Shown in pieces: positions 48,196 to 59,338 of a DNA stretch of 64,000 bases (position 1 is its first letter; the number at the start of each line of letters is the position of its first letter). The translations under genes and the position numbers were made by a program. This stretch comes from Dryas octopetala. Its lineage: Eukaryota; Streptophyta; Magnoliopsida; Rosales; Rosaceae. The notes beneath the pieces are model-generated. The model saw nothing but the letters and a program-made list of their open reading frames with translations. It made no database searches and was not told the DNA's origin. The DNA lies in NCBI GenBank assembly GCA_963921425.1, contig OY992839.1, positions 8,411,409-8,475,408 on the forward strand, written 5' to 3'.

Positions 48196-49529
48196 CCCAG
48201 ACATAGACCAATTGATGTATCAATTAAAATAAGGGATATTAGGATATTAACCCTTTAAACTAATTTTTTATAAAGTCTAATACCATTATTATTTTTTAAT
48301 AGCTAAATTTCATATTCAAAATCCTACGCCACGTAAGATAACAATAATCGATTAATTTTCTATTATTTACTAGTTTTTCTATTATGTAATTAATGTTGAT
48401 TTTAAATTTCTATCTCTGACAAATCACTAAACTACATAGAATTATTAAATTACTACAATTAATTATGGTTGTTCGTATTTAAATATAGAAAGTAATTAAT
48501 ATGTGAGTTTTTTTTTATTAGAAATATGTGTTTTTTTTATTAGAGATATCAGATATGTGAGTTTTATGTTGTAGGAGTTTTTTTTTTTTTGGTTTGATGT
48601 TGCAGGTGTATTAACTATTGTATTTTCATCAAATGTAGGTTACTTAATTATTAAATAATTCTAATGTAGGTTTCTTATTGAATGATTTTGATGTAGGTTC
48701 TTTATAGTATTTTTATTAAATGTAGGTTCCTTATTGAATTATGGTAACGTAAGTTCTTAACGAATAATTCATGTATAGGTTCCTTAGGTTCTTAATGAAA
48801 TTTTATAGTGTACGTAGGTGCATTCAAGTATAATTCCTACTTATTGCATATTCTAATTTTATTAGTGTAAGTTGTTTAGAAGTTTATGACAAATTCATAT
48901 TTGAATTAAAAAAAATAAAAGTCCAAACAATGAATTATGAGCATTAAAAGCACCAAATATTTAGGAAGCAATAACAACAATTACCAACAATTAATAAGGA
49001 GTCCAATAAAATAAAAAAAAACATATGACATGAGATTGAGGGCATAAAAGAGATTTACAATCTCTAAATTTTAAAAAATGCTGACTAGGAAAAATAATGA
49101 GAAGGTATGCAGAAAGGAATGCTAAGGGGGTGGAATAGCTTAAAAAGATTACTCATGGTGTAAGGTTCAACTTCAATACAAATATGTTATTCTTTGTTTA
49201 TTTATTGTTTTCTCTTGTAGGAGGTTATATGTAATAGTTTTGAAACCTCAGGGGATGTATGTATAATTTTTGAAACCTCAAGGGTGTATGTGGAAAGACG
49301 ATAAATCTCAAAAAGTGTAAGTGTAAATAGACTTCTTTAATCTGTACGGAAGAAAAACTTAACCCTACTGCATCTACTAGTACTGTATAAAGTATTCTAA
49401 ATAATATATTAATCAATTAGTTAATTATCACTTGGTTTATACTTTATATAGAGCAAGCAAATTCAACATGGAGAATGAAGTTCTCACTCAGACACGTTTA
49501 TAATTATTGACAGTATAGCTTGGCTCAGG
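48196..49529. other. Intergenic region with reiterated GTAGGTTCCTTA motifs
   Basis: No gene. Between about 48600 and 48830 the motif TGTAGGTT(C)CTTA(T)TGAAT recurs about seven times with drifting spacing, forming a diffuse minisatellite. Confidence 0.5.
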
Positions 49530-50290
49530 TGCGTGTGAGTTGGAGTTCCTAAGAGTTGTCCCAAACTGCCTGAGCTCTTGAATGAGTGAGTATTCAGGGC
49601 AAACTATAAACTCTCTGCCACAATTACATTCGGGCCACGATAAAAGAATAAGTCAAATTAAAGTGAAATTAATTAACATGTTCTTTCTTATTAAGCTGTA
49701 TATAAATTAATATTTTCATGCAAACTTTATATACTTTGGGGCCTGTCTGATAAGTGATAACCATGAGACACTAAAGAGAAAATATAAATCTTGTAATTAA
49801 TTAAACTACAAGATTAAATTAGCAATATTGGAAGTCAAAAAAATTTGCCGAATACAGACACCTAGCTAGCTCTTCCTAATTATTATTAAAACTACGAAAG
49901 TGGAAGTTGCTTACTAAACTAAACCTTAATATTATGCTTACTTAATTTGGGGCAGAATTGCCTCCAAATCGTCAAACACGTTTGCAAAACGATGAACAAA
50001 ATTACTCTTTGCCCTAATTTTTTAATGTAGTACGTTATCAAATTTTATAAGCAATGGAATTAAAAACTGAAGGTGCGAACCAGGTGGACAATAATTGATG
50101 ATAAAGTTTGCATGAACTATATTTATATATTGTAGATTTGGTGTTGTTTGGTAATCATCAAACACGTTCCCAGATCACTCTACAAAAGTCTTACTCCAAA
50201 TCTGATCTCCATTTAATTATAAACAAGAAGAGTAGTCACTAAAAGGGAAGCAAGCTATATATATATGTCAAATAATTAATGCTAAAAGAA
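49530..50290. repeat. Noncoding paralogous block A' (pairs with 43870-44900)
   Basis: Second copy of block A; see the shared ordered motifs described at 43870. It lacks the long AT microsatellite that interrupts A near 44521. Confidence 0.75.
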
Positions 50291-50318
50291 ATTAATTAAT
50301 TAAGAAGGATATATATAG

Positions 50319-50685
50319 GATCTGTAGCATCCTATTTTTGACACAATTTTAACACAAGTTCTCATTGGGGCTCAGTCCATATAGGATTTCAACAATCCGA
50401 ATCGTCTATTTTTTAGGTCTCCATTAAAAGATCATCTTGACAAAAACTAAAGTAAATCGAAAACTATTTACCAACAAAGATTAAATGATTAACATTTCAA
50501 GTGTTTATTTTGTTGACTATTTAATCTTTGTAGGTAAATGATTTTCGATTTACGTAATTTTTTGTAAGAATGATCATTTAATTAATGGAGACCTAAAAAA
50601 TAGACGGTTCGAATTGTTAAAATCCTATATGAAGTAAGACTCATTGAAAACTTGTGTCAAAAATAGAATGTTATGGATATGCCCT
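50319..50685. mobile_element. Fold-back element 2 of a related trio
   Basis: Left end GGATCTGTAGCATCCTATTT and right end (reverse complement ATATCCATAACATTCTATTT) pair, and the inverted arms include AAAAAATAGACGGTTCGAAT on the right against ATTCGGATTG... reading back on the left (TCGTCTATTTTTTAGGTCTC). Boundaries are approximate because AT repeats flank it. Confidence 0.6.
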
Positions 50686-50751
50686 ATATATATATATTAG
50701 GCACATTCCGTTGAGGTATACTTATCTTAATTATAATGAGGTATAACTTGT

Positions 50752-51043
50752 GAGACTCACTCCACATTGTAATTCGATGATCCAAACCGTCTATTTTCTA
50801 AGTCTCTATACAAGGATCATCCTTGTAAAAAACTAGACAAATCAGAAATTATATATTTAATCATTTGATTAAAGGGCCATCAATTCAAGTGTTTATTGAA
50901 TCACTAAATTCGTCTATTTATTCAATCACAATTAGATGTCTTAGTGATTTCTAATTTATCTAATTTTTTGCAAGAATGATCATTGTATAAAAAAGACTTA
51001 GAAATTAATCGACTTTGATTATCAAATTTTAATGTGGAGTGGG
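50752..51043. mobile_element. Fold-back element 3 of a related trio
   Basis: Inverted ends GACTCACTCCACATTGTAAT and, reverse-complemented, GGCCCACTCCACATTAAAAT. The middle has GATCAT/AAATTATATATTTAATC against GATTTCTAATTTATC arms, similar to the elements at 47242 and 50319. Boundaries are approximate and no target duplication is assured. Confidence 0.6.
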
Positions 51044-51761
51044 CCTGATATATATATGGCCGGTGGTGGTTTCTTAATTAATTCTTGATCAGATATTATA
51101 ATCGATCTTTGTTTGGTCGCCAACAAAAATGTCACAAAACCAAGCATCTGAATAGAACTTTCATGGCAATTAATAAATGTTATAGTCTTAGCAATCGGAT
51201 CATTAGTTTAGTATTAAGAATCAGCACGCAAGAATTATTGGTCATAGATATATATGCCGCAGAATTTAGTCCTCTATGTGAATGAAAACTACAAAACATT
51301 GTTTGGTTCGTGATGACTATTTCTAGAAACGAGTTTGTATATACAATCTGAAAACAGCCTAAATTTAAAAAAAGCTAAAAAAAAAAAATTTGAGATAATT
51401 AATACTTTGTGATTCTAATTTTATTGTTTGTTTTCAGTATTTTCTAGAAGGACGTACTCCTGCACGCGCATGAATTCTGACCTATGCCCCGGACACACCC
51501 TCGGTGCCGAGTCACGGGACCCAAGCTAGCCCAAGACCTAGACTTAGGTACCCAAAGGAAGTAAAAGAGTGCCATATAAAATATATTGAAGATGAGTTAA
51601 GATATCAGAAAAATGTTCCATTATTTGTTACACTGTTAATTAGTCTGAATTGTACATGTTTTATATGAATGTATGTGATTTAGATTGATAAGAATCGCAT
51701 GAACATGTTCATGCTCCCATTTTTGGACTAATTAGCTATGCGCACCTGGTCTTGAAATAAC
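51044..51761. other. Intergenic region with one GC-rich patch
   Basis: No gene supported. 51460-51545 is strikingly GC-rich for this neighbourhood (contains GGACACACCCTCGGTGCCGA), perhaps a fragment of a structural RNA gene, retroelement or old exon, but I could not match it to anything. Confidence 0.45.
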
Positions 51762-51888
51762 TGTTGAGAGCATCTCATATCGAATATTATGTGAAGTTTT
51801 ACATAACTAAATATAAAGTTGATTTAAAATTTATTCATACGTTGTCAATTAATTTTGAATTAGATAGTTCAATTTTTTCAATATCATA
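51762..51888 (+). mobile_element. Degraded solo LTR, same family as the 45.4-kb TRIM
   Basis: Begins TGTTGAGAGCATCTCATATC and later has TTGTCAATTAATTTTGAATTAGATAG before ending near CAATATCA, the same order of motifs as the intact LTR. Diverged, and no target duplication identified. Confidence 0.4.
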
Positions 51889-51989
51889 CATCTCCCGTAA
51901 CAACTTATACATACTAGTTATAACTTACCCAAAGAAACGAAACATTCAAAGTTCTATAATGGGAGACTCAAAAGTTGGCCATAAGTTCA

Positions 51990-52960
51990 ACTGAACCATA
52001 GAATAAGGCCAATTAAAGTGATTCAATGATCGATCAAAAAAAAAAAAAAAGTGATTCAATGATTGTGATGAAAAAAAAAAAAAGTGATATATTCATTATT
52101 GATTGAAAATTCATGTTGGCTTAGATTGGATGTCATTGGCCAACCATTGATCTTTGCTACTGGAATCTAGTTTCCGATGTATAATCGACACAAATGATGT
52201 ACAAGTATAAATTAAGAGAAAAATTTACTTATTTATAATTTCCCATGTGATACCACATGGTATTCCCATCTTCTCTCATTGGCTTTCTCTTTTCTCTCAC
52301 TTTCTTTATCTCTCTCTTTCTCTTATCTCTTGTCTCTATCTCTTTCTTCAAAAAATACTACATCAATACAACATGAGGATATGTAAATTTTCTCCGGAAA
52401 TTAAAAAGACCCTCCCTATACAGCTATACTCTTTTTTGGCAACACAATTATTCTTAGTTTGTTGATACAAAACCATCTAGCTAGGTTTTGTCTTTTCCCA
52501 ATTTTGTTTTTCATTTTTCTTTTTCCCCACATTTAAACTCTTTAATTAATTAGAGGGGGCACTTGTCAGAAAGAAACATTGTGCCTTCTTTTGGTACAAA
52601 AAGCATCTTTCCATTACTTACATATACCTACAAAAAGAAGATATAAGCAGTATGGACTTCATCATCTTGAAAATGACTTCCATTTTAATTAGTATGGTTC
52701 ATATCACAACTGTAAAGTAGGTTCAAGTTTAAGTCATATGGCAACACATTTGCATGATTGTAAAGAAGGTTAACATTGCATGTTGATCAATCTTAATTAA
52801 TTAGAGGACATGGTTATGACAATTGTGTTCCTTTTAATTCATGATCAATATCAGTACCGATCAAAGTCTAATAAGTTGACATGATAAACCAGTATTTTCA
52901 TTTGTCAACACAATTATTTGATTCAATAATTAATGGGTATATATACTTAAGACAAACTTT
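51990..52960. repeat. Segmental duplication arm D (pairs with 56817-57485)
   Basis: Closely matches 56817-57485: GGCCAATTAAAGTGATTCAA, TTGGCTTAGATTGGATGTCA, TACTGGAATCTAG, AAAAGACCCTCCCTATAC-type blocks, GACATGATAAACCAGTATT and AATAATTAATGGGTATA occur in the same order. This copy contains about 300 extra bases, mainly in 52230-52380. It marks the left end of the CYP74 tandem unit. Confidence 0.88.
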
Positions 52961-53034
52961 AATACCATATTAAATAACTATTAAACTCCAAAAATCATAT
53001 GCTATTAAGAAAAGCATCAATAATATCTTAGCCA

Positions 53035-53330
53035 GAGAGATGAAAGAGAATATCAGAGTCAGTGGAGCATATATATATATACATAATTTGAATTTCCAGA
53101 ACACAGTAGAACATGCAAATGGTGGACTTAATCATGCATGCTAGTGCTGTACACAGTACACTTGGCTTTGTTGTTGCAGAACAAGTGTACGTACCATATA
53201 ATAATTATAAACCAAAGGATGTTTAACCTTAGTAGCTAAATCAAGCAGTAGTTTTACCAATGTTAGTGCTGTACACTTGGCTAGCTTCCATAACAGTAGT
53301 ACTGGACCTGCAGAGAGTCCAAATGACAGT
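53035..53330. repeat. Noncoding paralogous block B' (pairs with 47815-48195)
   Basis: Second copy of block B. Within it TAGTGCTGTACAC occurs twice (near 53140 and 53265), a short internal repeat also present in block B. Confidence 0.78.
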
Positions 53331-53425
53331 AGTACGTACGTAGTGCATATACCATTTTAAATGCGACAAGAAGTCTCCTACCAAACGCTTTCTTCCATGT
53401 ATACTTCCATTGCATCCATGCATGC

Positions 53426-53427
<2 letters not shown>

Positions 53428-53458
<31 letters not shown>
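53428..53458. repeat. CT microsatellite
   Basis: About 15 consecutive CT units. The Arg/Glu-repeat ORFs on the minus strand here are artefacts. Confidence 0.95.
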
Positions 53459-53461
<3 letters not shown>

Positions 53462-54424
53462 CAATTACACACAAAGACAGACATTGGACAATAAAAATTG
53501 AAGATTCAAGAAGAATTAGATAAATTCAACAAGAAGACTTCATTGTGATTTGATATGATATATAAAATATAATATCTTCTACATCACCGCTTGAACTGAA
53601 TAGATGTCTAATTCATTGGGATTATACTTAACATAAGTACTGGTGGTCCATTATTAGGATAAAAGGCCAAAGAACATTAGTACGTGTTCTTAAATATTAG
53701 TAAAGATGATAACTTTAAGTCAAAGGCAAATTAATTTGAATAAATGGAAATACACATTTTTGGTTGAAAATGAAGATGAAGGAGGATACAGCTTCAAGTT
53801 AGAGGTGACAAACAGACCATGTTAAGGCCCATTCATGCAATTTGTGCCCATTTAAAAAAATTGTATTGTGTTTCTACCAATCTAGATAACCAAGATGTAG
53901 GTCCAATACGATCGGCAACCTATTCGTTTTCGGACAATGCCTTAAATAAAATAGGTTTGTTGGTTTTTTTTTTTAGTCATAAAACTTATTTTATGTAATT
54001 GTATCCTTTTATGTTTTAAAAATTTCTCCTAAGAGGATTGACTTTCTTTTTTCTTTAAAAAAAAAATAAATAAATAAACATTTGTCCACCTGAAAACCTG
54101 TTTAAATGCGTAGTATCACTCATTATTTTGACTGATCCTAAACTAACCTACCCAATTTTATAAACAAAAAAAAAAAAAAAACCTACCCAATAATTTAAAT
54201 TTATATAAAAAAAAAAAAACAAGATACTGAATTTGCATGCACTTGCTACAAGTCATACAACTAAGTACCCAAAATATATAAGGCCCAGTAATGTCCATCT
54301 TACTACCAACATAAGCCCAGCCTTTATATGTACTAATCAGATGGATCTGAGAATTGCATTTTTTCATCTTGAAGAATGAAATTTCAGCCCAAAAACTACT
54401 TCCTTCTTCATCTTGAAAAATTTC
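53459..54424. other. Intergenic region inside the CYP74 tandem unit
   Basis: AT-rich with poly-A/T runs (53966, 54058, 54165, 54209). No gene supported. Confidence 0.5.
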
Positions 54425-55133
54425 ATTCTCACTGCCCTCCTCCACAGTGGAAATCTTGCCCGAACACGTCCACGACAACTTTCACCACTCTCATCCAGGT
54501 CCGTTCAATTTTCTAGGGCAGTATGTTTAGCTAAGGACTTTTTTTTTTTTTTTTTTTGAACAGTTGAGCTCTGTTTGGTTGCTTAGAAAGTGTAGGAAAA
54601 GTTTAAAGAAGTCGTGTAAAATGCATAGATGTTTTGAAATTTTTTTTTTTTGAAAAACTTGAAGAATAAACAATATAAAATAAAACTCCATCACCATGGC
54701 CACAACACCATAGCATTATTAGCATATATGTAGGAGGGAGATGGAGAGGAGAACCTGGTGTGAAGGACTTTTTTAATTCTCTTGTTTGAAAGTTCTACAC
54801 AAGCTTTCCAATTGTGAATCGAAGGGGGAAGACAAATAGGTTGTAGGGTAAAAATGTTATACCAAACTGTAAATTACAACCAATAAAATTATTAATCTCA
54901 ACTTATTATTAACTTACTACTTCAAATTCAATTCTTTACGTAACACATGCAATACATAATATTTAATAAACAAACAATGAATACAATGGAAAATAGTATG
55001 GTAAAAAAAGGAATAATTAAGGAGCTATGCATTGAACGGAAATACATGTTGAGTGAAAAAAGAAAAGGAAGGATTTTCTATAACTGGGAAACTTCATAAA
55101 ATGACCCATTTTAATCTGGTATGATCAAATTAC

Positions 55134-56598
55134 TCATGATGCCTTGGTCAATGTTTTGAATGTCACTGATGGTCCCAACAGAAACCTGCCCACGTCAATA
55201 GTAAAAGTGTCATAACGAAGGAAGAACTCTACCAACATTATCCTGGACATGAGCACCACCAGATCCTTCCCCGCGCACTGCTTATTCTCTGCCATTGGAT
55301 TTTCCGTCTCCGGACCGTTCGACCACCACACGTACTTCAATAACTTCTCTCCGTCTCCAACAAACCTATCACCTACAAACTCCTCAGGAGTCTCGAAAAT
55401 CTTTGGGTCCCTCGTAGCAATTGTTTGATATCCAAAGATGATCTCTCCTTTCTTGATCTCAAATGCGGCATCGTGGCTTTGGACCACCATATCCTCCTTG
55501 GCTTTCCCGTACTGGAATGGGACCGAAGGATCAATCCTCAAAGCTTCATAAACCACTGACTTGGTCAAAGTCATCTTATTCAATGACGCGAGATTTAATT
55601 ACCTTACCATCGGATGCTTTAACAACGACCTTGATTTCATCACGGAGCCGGCGGTGTAAATCCTCTCCTGCCAATCCAACCCACTTTAACAAAGAACGGA
55701 ACAAAAGCTTCATACCACCTTACGCATTGAAGCAAATTAAGAACACGAGGTTGTGGCAAGCCTCGTCTTTTGAAATTCCAAAAGTACCCTCAGCCTCGTT
55801 GAGAGCCGAAGCCGCCAACTCGTAAAAAGCATTGTAAAGCTTGTTGTAAGCTGGCTTGACAAGAAGGGCAGGAAAAGGAAACGTGTGCAACAAGAAATCC
55901 TCAAGAAAGTTGAGGAACTTGGGCAGGCCCAGGGTCAATTGAGGAGCAAGTTGGGGCAAAAGCCAGAGAGTGGCCAAGTTTGGGCCTTTGGAGCCCAACT
56001 TTGTATTTGATGGGCTTTGGCCAAAAAATAGCTCAAAGATGAAGTTGAAGGAAGTTTGGTCGTTAAGTTTGTTGAAGTCTGACTGAATTGCCATCTTTTG
56101 CCAACTGAGCCTCGGCCTTGAGGAAGAGGTCGAAGAAGTGGGTTTGGAAGATGGGGATGACTTTGTGGTGGTGAGCAGAGAGTTGGGACAAGAAGAAGCC
56201 TTTGAGAGCGGCATGTTTGGGCTCGGAAGGGTCAAGAAAAGAACAGACACGGTAGCCGCCGGTGAAGGCAGTGGAGGGCATGTAAGTGCCGACAAATATA
56301 TCGCGTTTTTCGACTTTGGAGGTGTCGAAGAGGACGGGGAAGCTTACGGCGTCGAGGACAACGATGACTTTGGGGTTTGAGGCAATGAAGGGTCCAGGGA
56401 CATGTTGGTGCGGAACACTGTGGATTGGTGCTTTTGAATTCGGATTTTAAAGAACTCGTCACGACCTTGTTTGTAAAAGAAGTCGTAGCGGTCGTTAAGG
56501 GCGCCGAAGAAGGGTGTGCCGTAGTCTCCAGGGATTGGTTTTAATGGAAGCTTTGATGGTGGAGATGGTGTTTTGTGATCAGAAGATGATGAAGACAT
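55134..56598 (-). pseudogene. CYP74 (allene oxide synthase / hydroperoxide lyase) pseudogene
   Basis: Near-identical to the intact gene at 59339-60796, but broken in four places compared with it. A 1-nt deletion near 56396-56401 shifts the frame after about residue 66. A 4-nt insertion near 56081-56090 shifts it again about one third of the way in. An in-frame TAA at 55720-55722 replaces the Tyr of the I-helix motif FNAYGG. A further 4-nt insertion lies near 55584-55602. The start codon, TATA box, heme-binding motif NKQCAGKD and stop codon are all still present. With so many lesions it cannot make a functional enzyme. The little background divergence indicates recent loss. Confidence 0.93.
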
Positions 56599-56681
56599 GG
56601 TGGTTGATGAAATGTTTTGTTGTTATAGTAGGCTAGGAATTGATTGTAGCTTGATATGCTGTGCATGCAAGTGTGTTGTGG

Positions 56682-56688
56682 TTTTATA
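56682..56688 (-). promoter_or_regulatory. TATA box of the CYP74 pseudogene
   Basis: TATAAAA on the minus strand, 84 bp before the ATG, identical in context to that of the intact copy (CTACTCTATAAAA), so the core promoter may still fire. Confidence 0.7.
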
Positions 56689-56816
56689 GAGTAGGGGTTG
56701 CAAAGAATTAACCCACGTACATTTAATTTGTGGAGCCAAAGATTGAAAGTTTTAAGGACAATGAAAATTGACGGGGAGGAATACAAAACTTGCAGAAGAT
56801 AGAACCTTTTTTGTTC

Positions 56817-57485
56817 AAATGAACCATAAAAGGCCAATTAAAGTGATTCAATGATTGAAAATTCATGTTGGCTTAGATTGGATGTCATTGGCCAACCATC
56901 TTTGCTACTGGAATCTAGTTTTCCATATATAATGGAAACAAATGACACGTACAAAATAAAAAGGCCCTCCCTATACTCTTTTTTGTTATTCTTAGTTTGT
57001 TGATACAGAGCCATCTAGCTAGCTTTTGTCGATCTTTTCTCAATTTTGTTTTTCATTTTTCTTTTTCCCCACGTTAACTCTTTAATTAATTAGAGGGGGG
57101 CACTTGTTAGAAAGAAACATTGTGCCTACTTTTAGGCAAAAAGCAACTTTCGATTACTAACATATAACTACAAAAAGAAGATAGAAGTATGGACTCATCA
57201 TGTTGAAAATGACTTCCATATTAGTATGGTTCATATCACAACTGTAAAGTAATAGAGGTTCAAGTTTAAGTCATACATATGGCAACATATTTGCATGATT
57301 GTAATTAACATTGCATGTTGATCGATCAATCTTAATTAATTAAAGGACATGGTTTTGACAATTGTGTTCCTTTTAATTCATGATCAATATTAGTACCGAT
57401 CAAAGTCTAAAAAGTTGACATGATAAACCAGTATTGTCATTTGTCAACACAATTATTTGATTCAATAATTAATGGGTATACTTAA
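56817..57485. repeat. Segmental duplication arm D'' (pairs with 51990-52960)
   Basis: See 51990-52960. Here it directly adjoins the 5' flank of the CYP74 pseudogene, showing that D is the original upstream neighbour of a CYP74 copy. Confidence 0.88.
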
Positions 57486-57740
57486 GAAAGATGGTTCGCA
57501 CCAGACAAGATAATAAAGGCCACAAGAATATTGTGGTACTCTCGTCTCATGATTTAAAGCCATTTTGCAGTTTCGTAAGCATGCATGGGTGGCTTCGTTA
57601 ACAACCACTATAATGAATGGTTAAACGGTTTTTAATTTTCTTTTATAAGAGTAATTTTAAAAAAATGCAATTTCTATTATTAAATTATAATGAGAAATAA
57701 GTCACAGAATAAATTTTACTTTTTTTAAAATTAGACTTAC

Positions 57741-57773
<33 letters not shown>

Positions 57774-58624
57774 ATTAAAGTGCAGATCCGCATTACAAAG
57801 TAATATATATGATAAGTGAGAAGTAAGAAATAGAGCTTTTGAATTAAAATATGCTGAACTGTAATACCATATTAAACAAGGGCAATTTTATAAAATAATC
57901 ATTTTTAATGAGGGACTTACTTTTATAGTCTAGGGTGGAAAAAGTCTTTTGGCTATTTTTAAACAAAAATACCCCTCAATGTTTAACAGAAAAAAAAAAA
58001 AAAAAAAAAAAAAAAAGCTCAAGGTCAACAAAGTGGTTGACAAAAAAATGTCTGCAATACCATCTAAAATGGCTGTAATGCCATCTAAAGTTGCTATAGC
58101 AAGTTCATCTTTTGATTAACAAATTCAAATCTTAAAACTCAAAAATTTAATATTTTTCAAGTGAAAATCTAGAAAAATCCATGTTTATAATTAGGCTTTA
58201 CTAACAAATCGAAATATTATTACTTCAATCTAATAAAAACTCAAAACTCCAAACTAATAGGATGAAACTCTCAAAAAAATAAATGATCGAGATGCCTTTC
58301 AAAAAATTACATAAATGAGATAAACAAATATAGAAACAGATCAAAAAAGAAGAAGCAAACAGATCCAGTCACAACACACCTCTAAATAGCTTCTACTTCT
58401 ATTCTCTTTGACCCGAAAACACCAAAGAAAAATAAAAGAGTTGATGTAAAAAAAGAGCTGATGTTAATGACCCGACAACCTCTAAATCCCTCTTCAGTCA
58501 TCAATTCAAATCTAAGAGAAGAGAAGAAGAACTGATGTTAATGGGTGATACTCCAACAAAGCAGTAGATGTTGATCTTATTAAAGAGTCTCTGTTTCTTA
58601 GGTCAATGTTGATCACAGAGGGCC
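57486..58624. other. Intergenic region between the CYP74 copies
   Basis: No gene. Contains an AT microsatellite (57740-57766) and a 27-A run (57990-58016). 57486-57580 resembles 47665-47755 (GCACC-GACAA-ATAA--GGCCAC, ATTTAAGCCATT-like blocks), tying this unit to the older noncoding duplications. Confidence 0.5.
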
Positions 58625-59338
58625 AGAACCTGCTTTCCTCCACAATGGAATTCACAAGTCCATGACAACTCTCACCAATCTCATCCTGGTCCGTTCAATT
58701 TTCTAGGGCAGTGGTTTTTATTTTTATAATGTTTAGCAACGCTTTTTGATTTCTTTCTTTTGTTTTTTGTTTTCCGATAGTTGAGCTCTGTTTGGTTGCT
58801 TAGAAAGTGTAGGAAAAGTTAAAAAAAAAAAAAAGGTAAAATACATAGATGTTTTGAAATTTTTTCTTTCAAAAATTGAAGAATAAACAAGATAAAATAA
58901 CACTCCACCACCATGGCAATAACAACATAGCATATATGTAGGAGAGAGATGGAGAGGAGACGCTGGTTTGAAGAACTTTTTTAATTTTCTTGTGTGACAG
59001 TTCTACACAAGTTTTTCAAATTGTGAATCGAAGGGGGAAGACAAATAGGTTGTAGGGTAAACATGTTTACCAAACTACCAACCAATAAAATTATTAATCT
59101 CAACTTAATTATTATTAACTCTCTACTTCAAATTCAATTATTTTCATAACACAATACATAATATTTATTAAACAAACAATGAATACAATGGAAAAAAATA
59201 GCATGGTCAAAAAAGGACTAAGGAGTTTGGAATTGAACAGAAATACATGTTGAGAGAAAAAATAAAGGGTAAGATTTTCTATAAATGAGAAACTTCATAA
59301 AATGACCCATTTTAATTGAGGAGGTATGATCAAATTAT

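Larger units (their letters stand above)
54425..56815. repeat. CYP74 paralogous segment, copy 1 (pairs with 58625-61005)
   Basis: Homology to 58625-61005 begins at TCCACAGTGGAA / TCCACAATGGAA and continues through about 650 bp of 3' flank, the CYP74 coding sequence and about 220 bp of 5' flank. The coding parts are far more than 90% identical by eye, implying a recent duplication or gene conversion. Confidence 0.9.

Noticed and set aside
53241..53484. Arg/Glu-repeat ORFs on the minus strand
   Set aside because: Artefact of the CT microsatellite.
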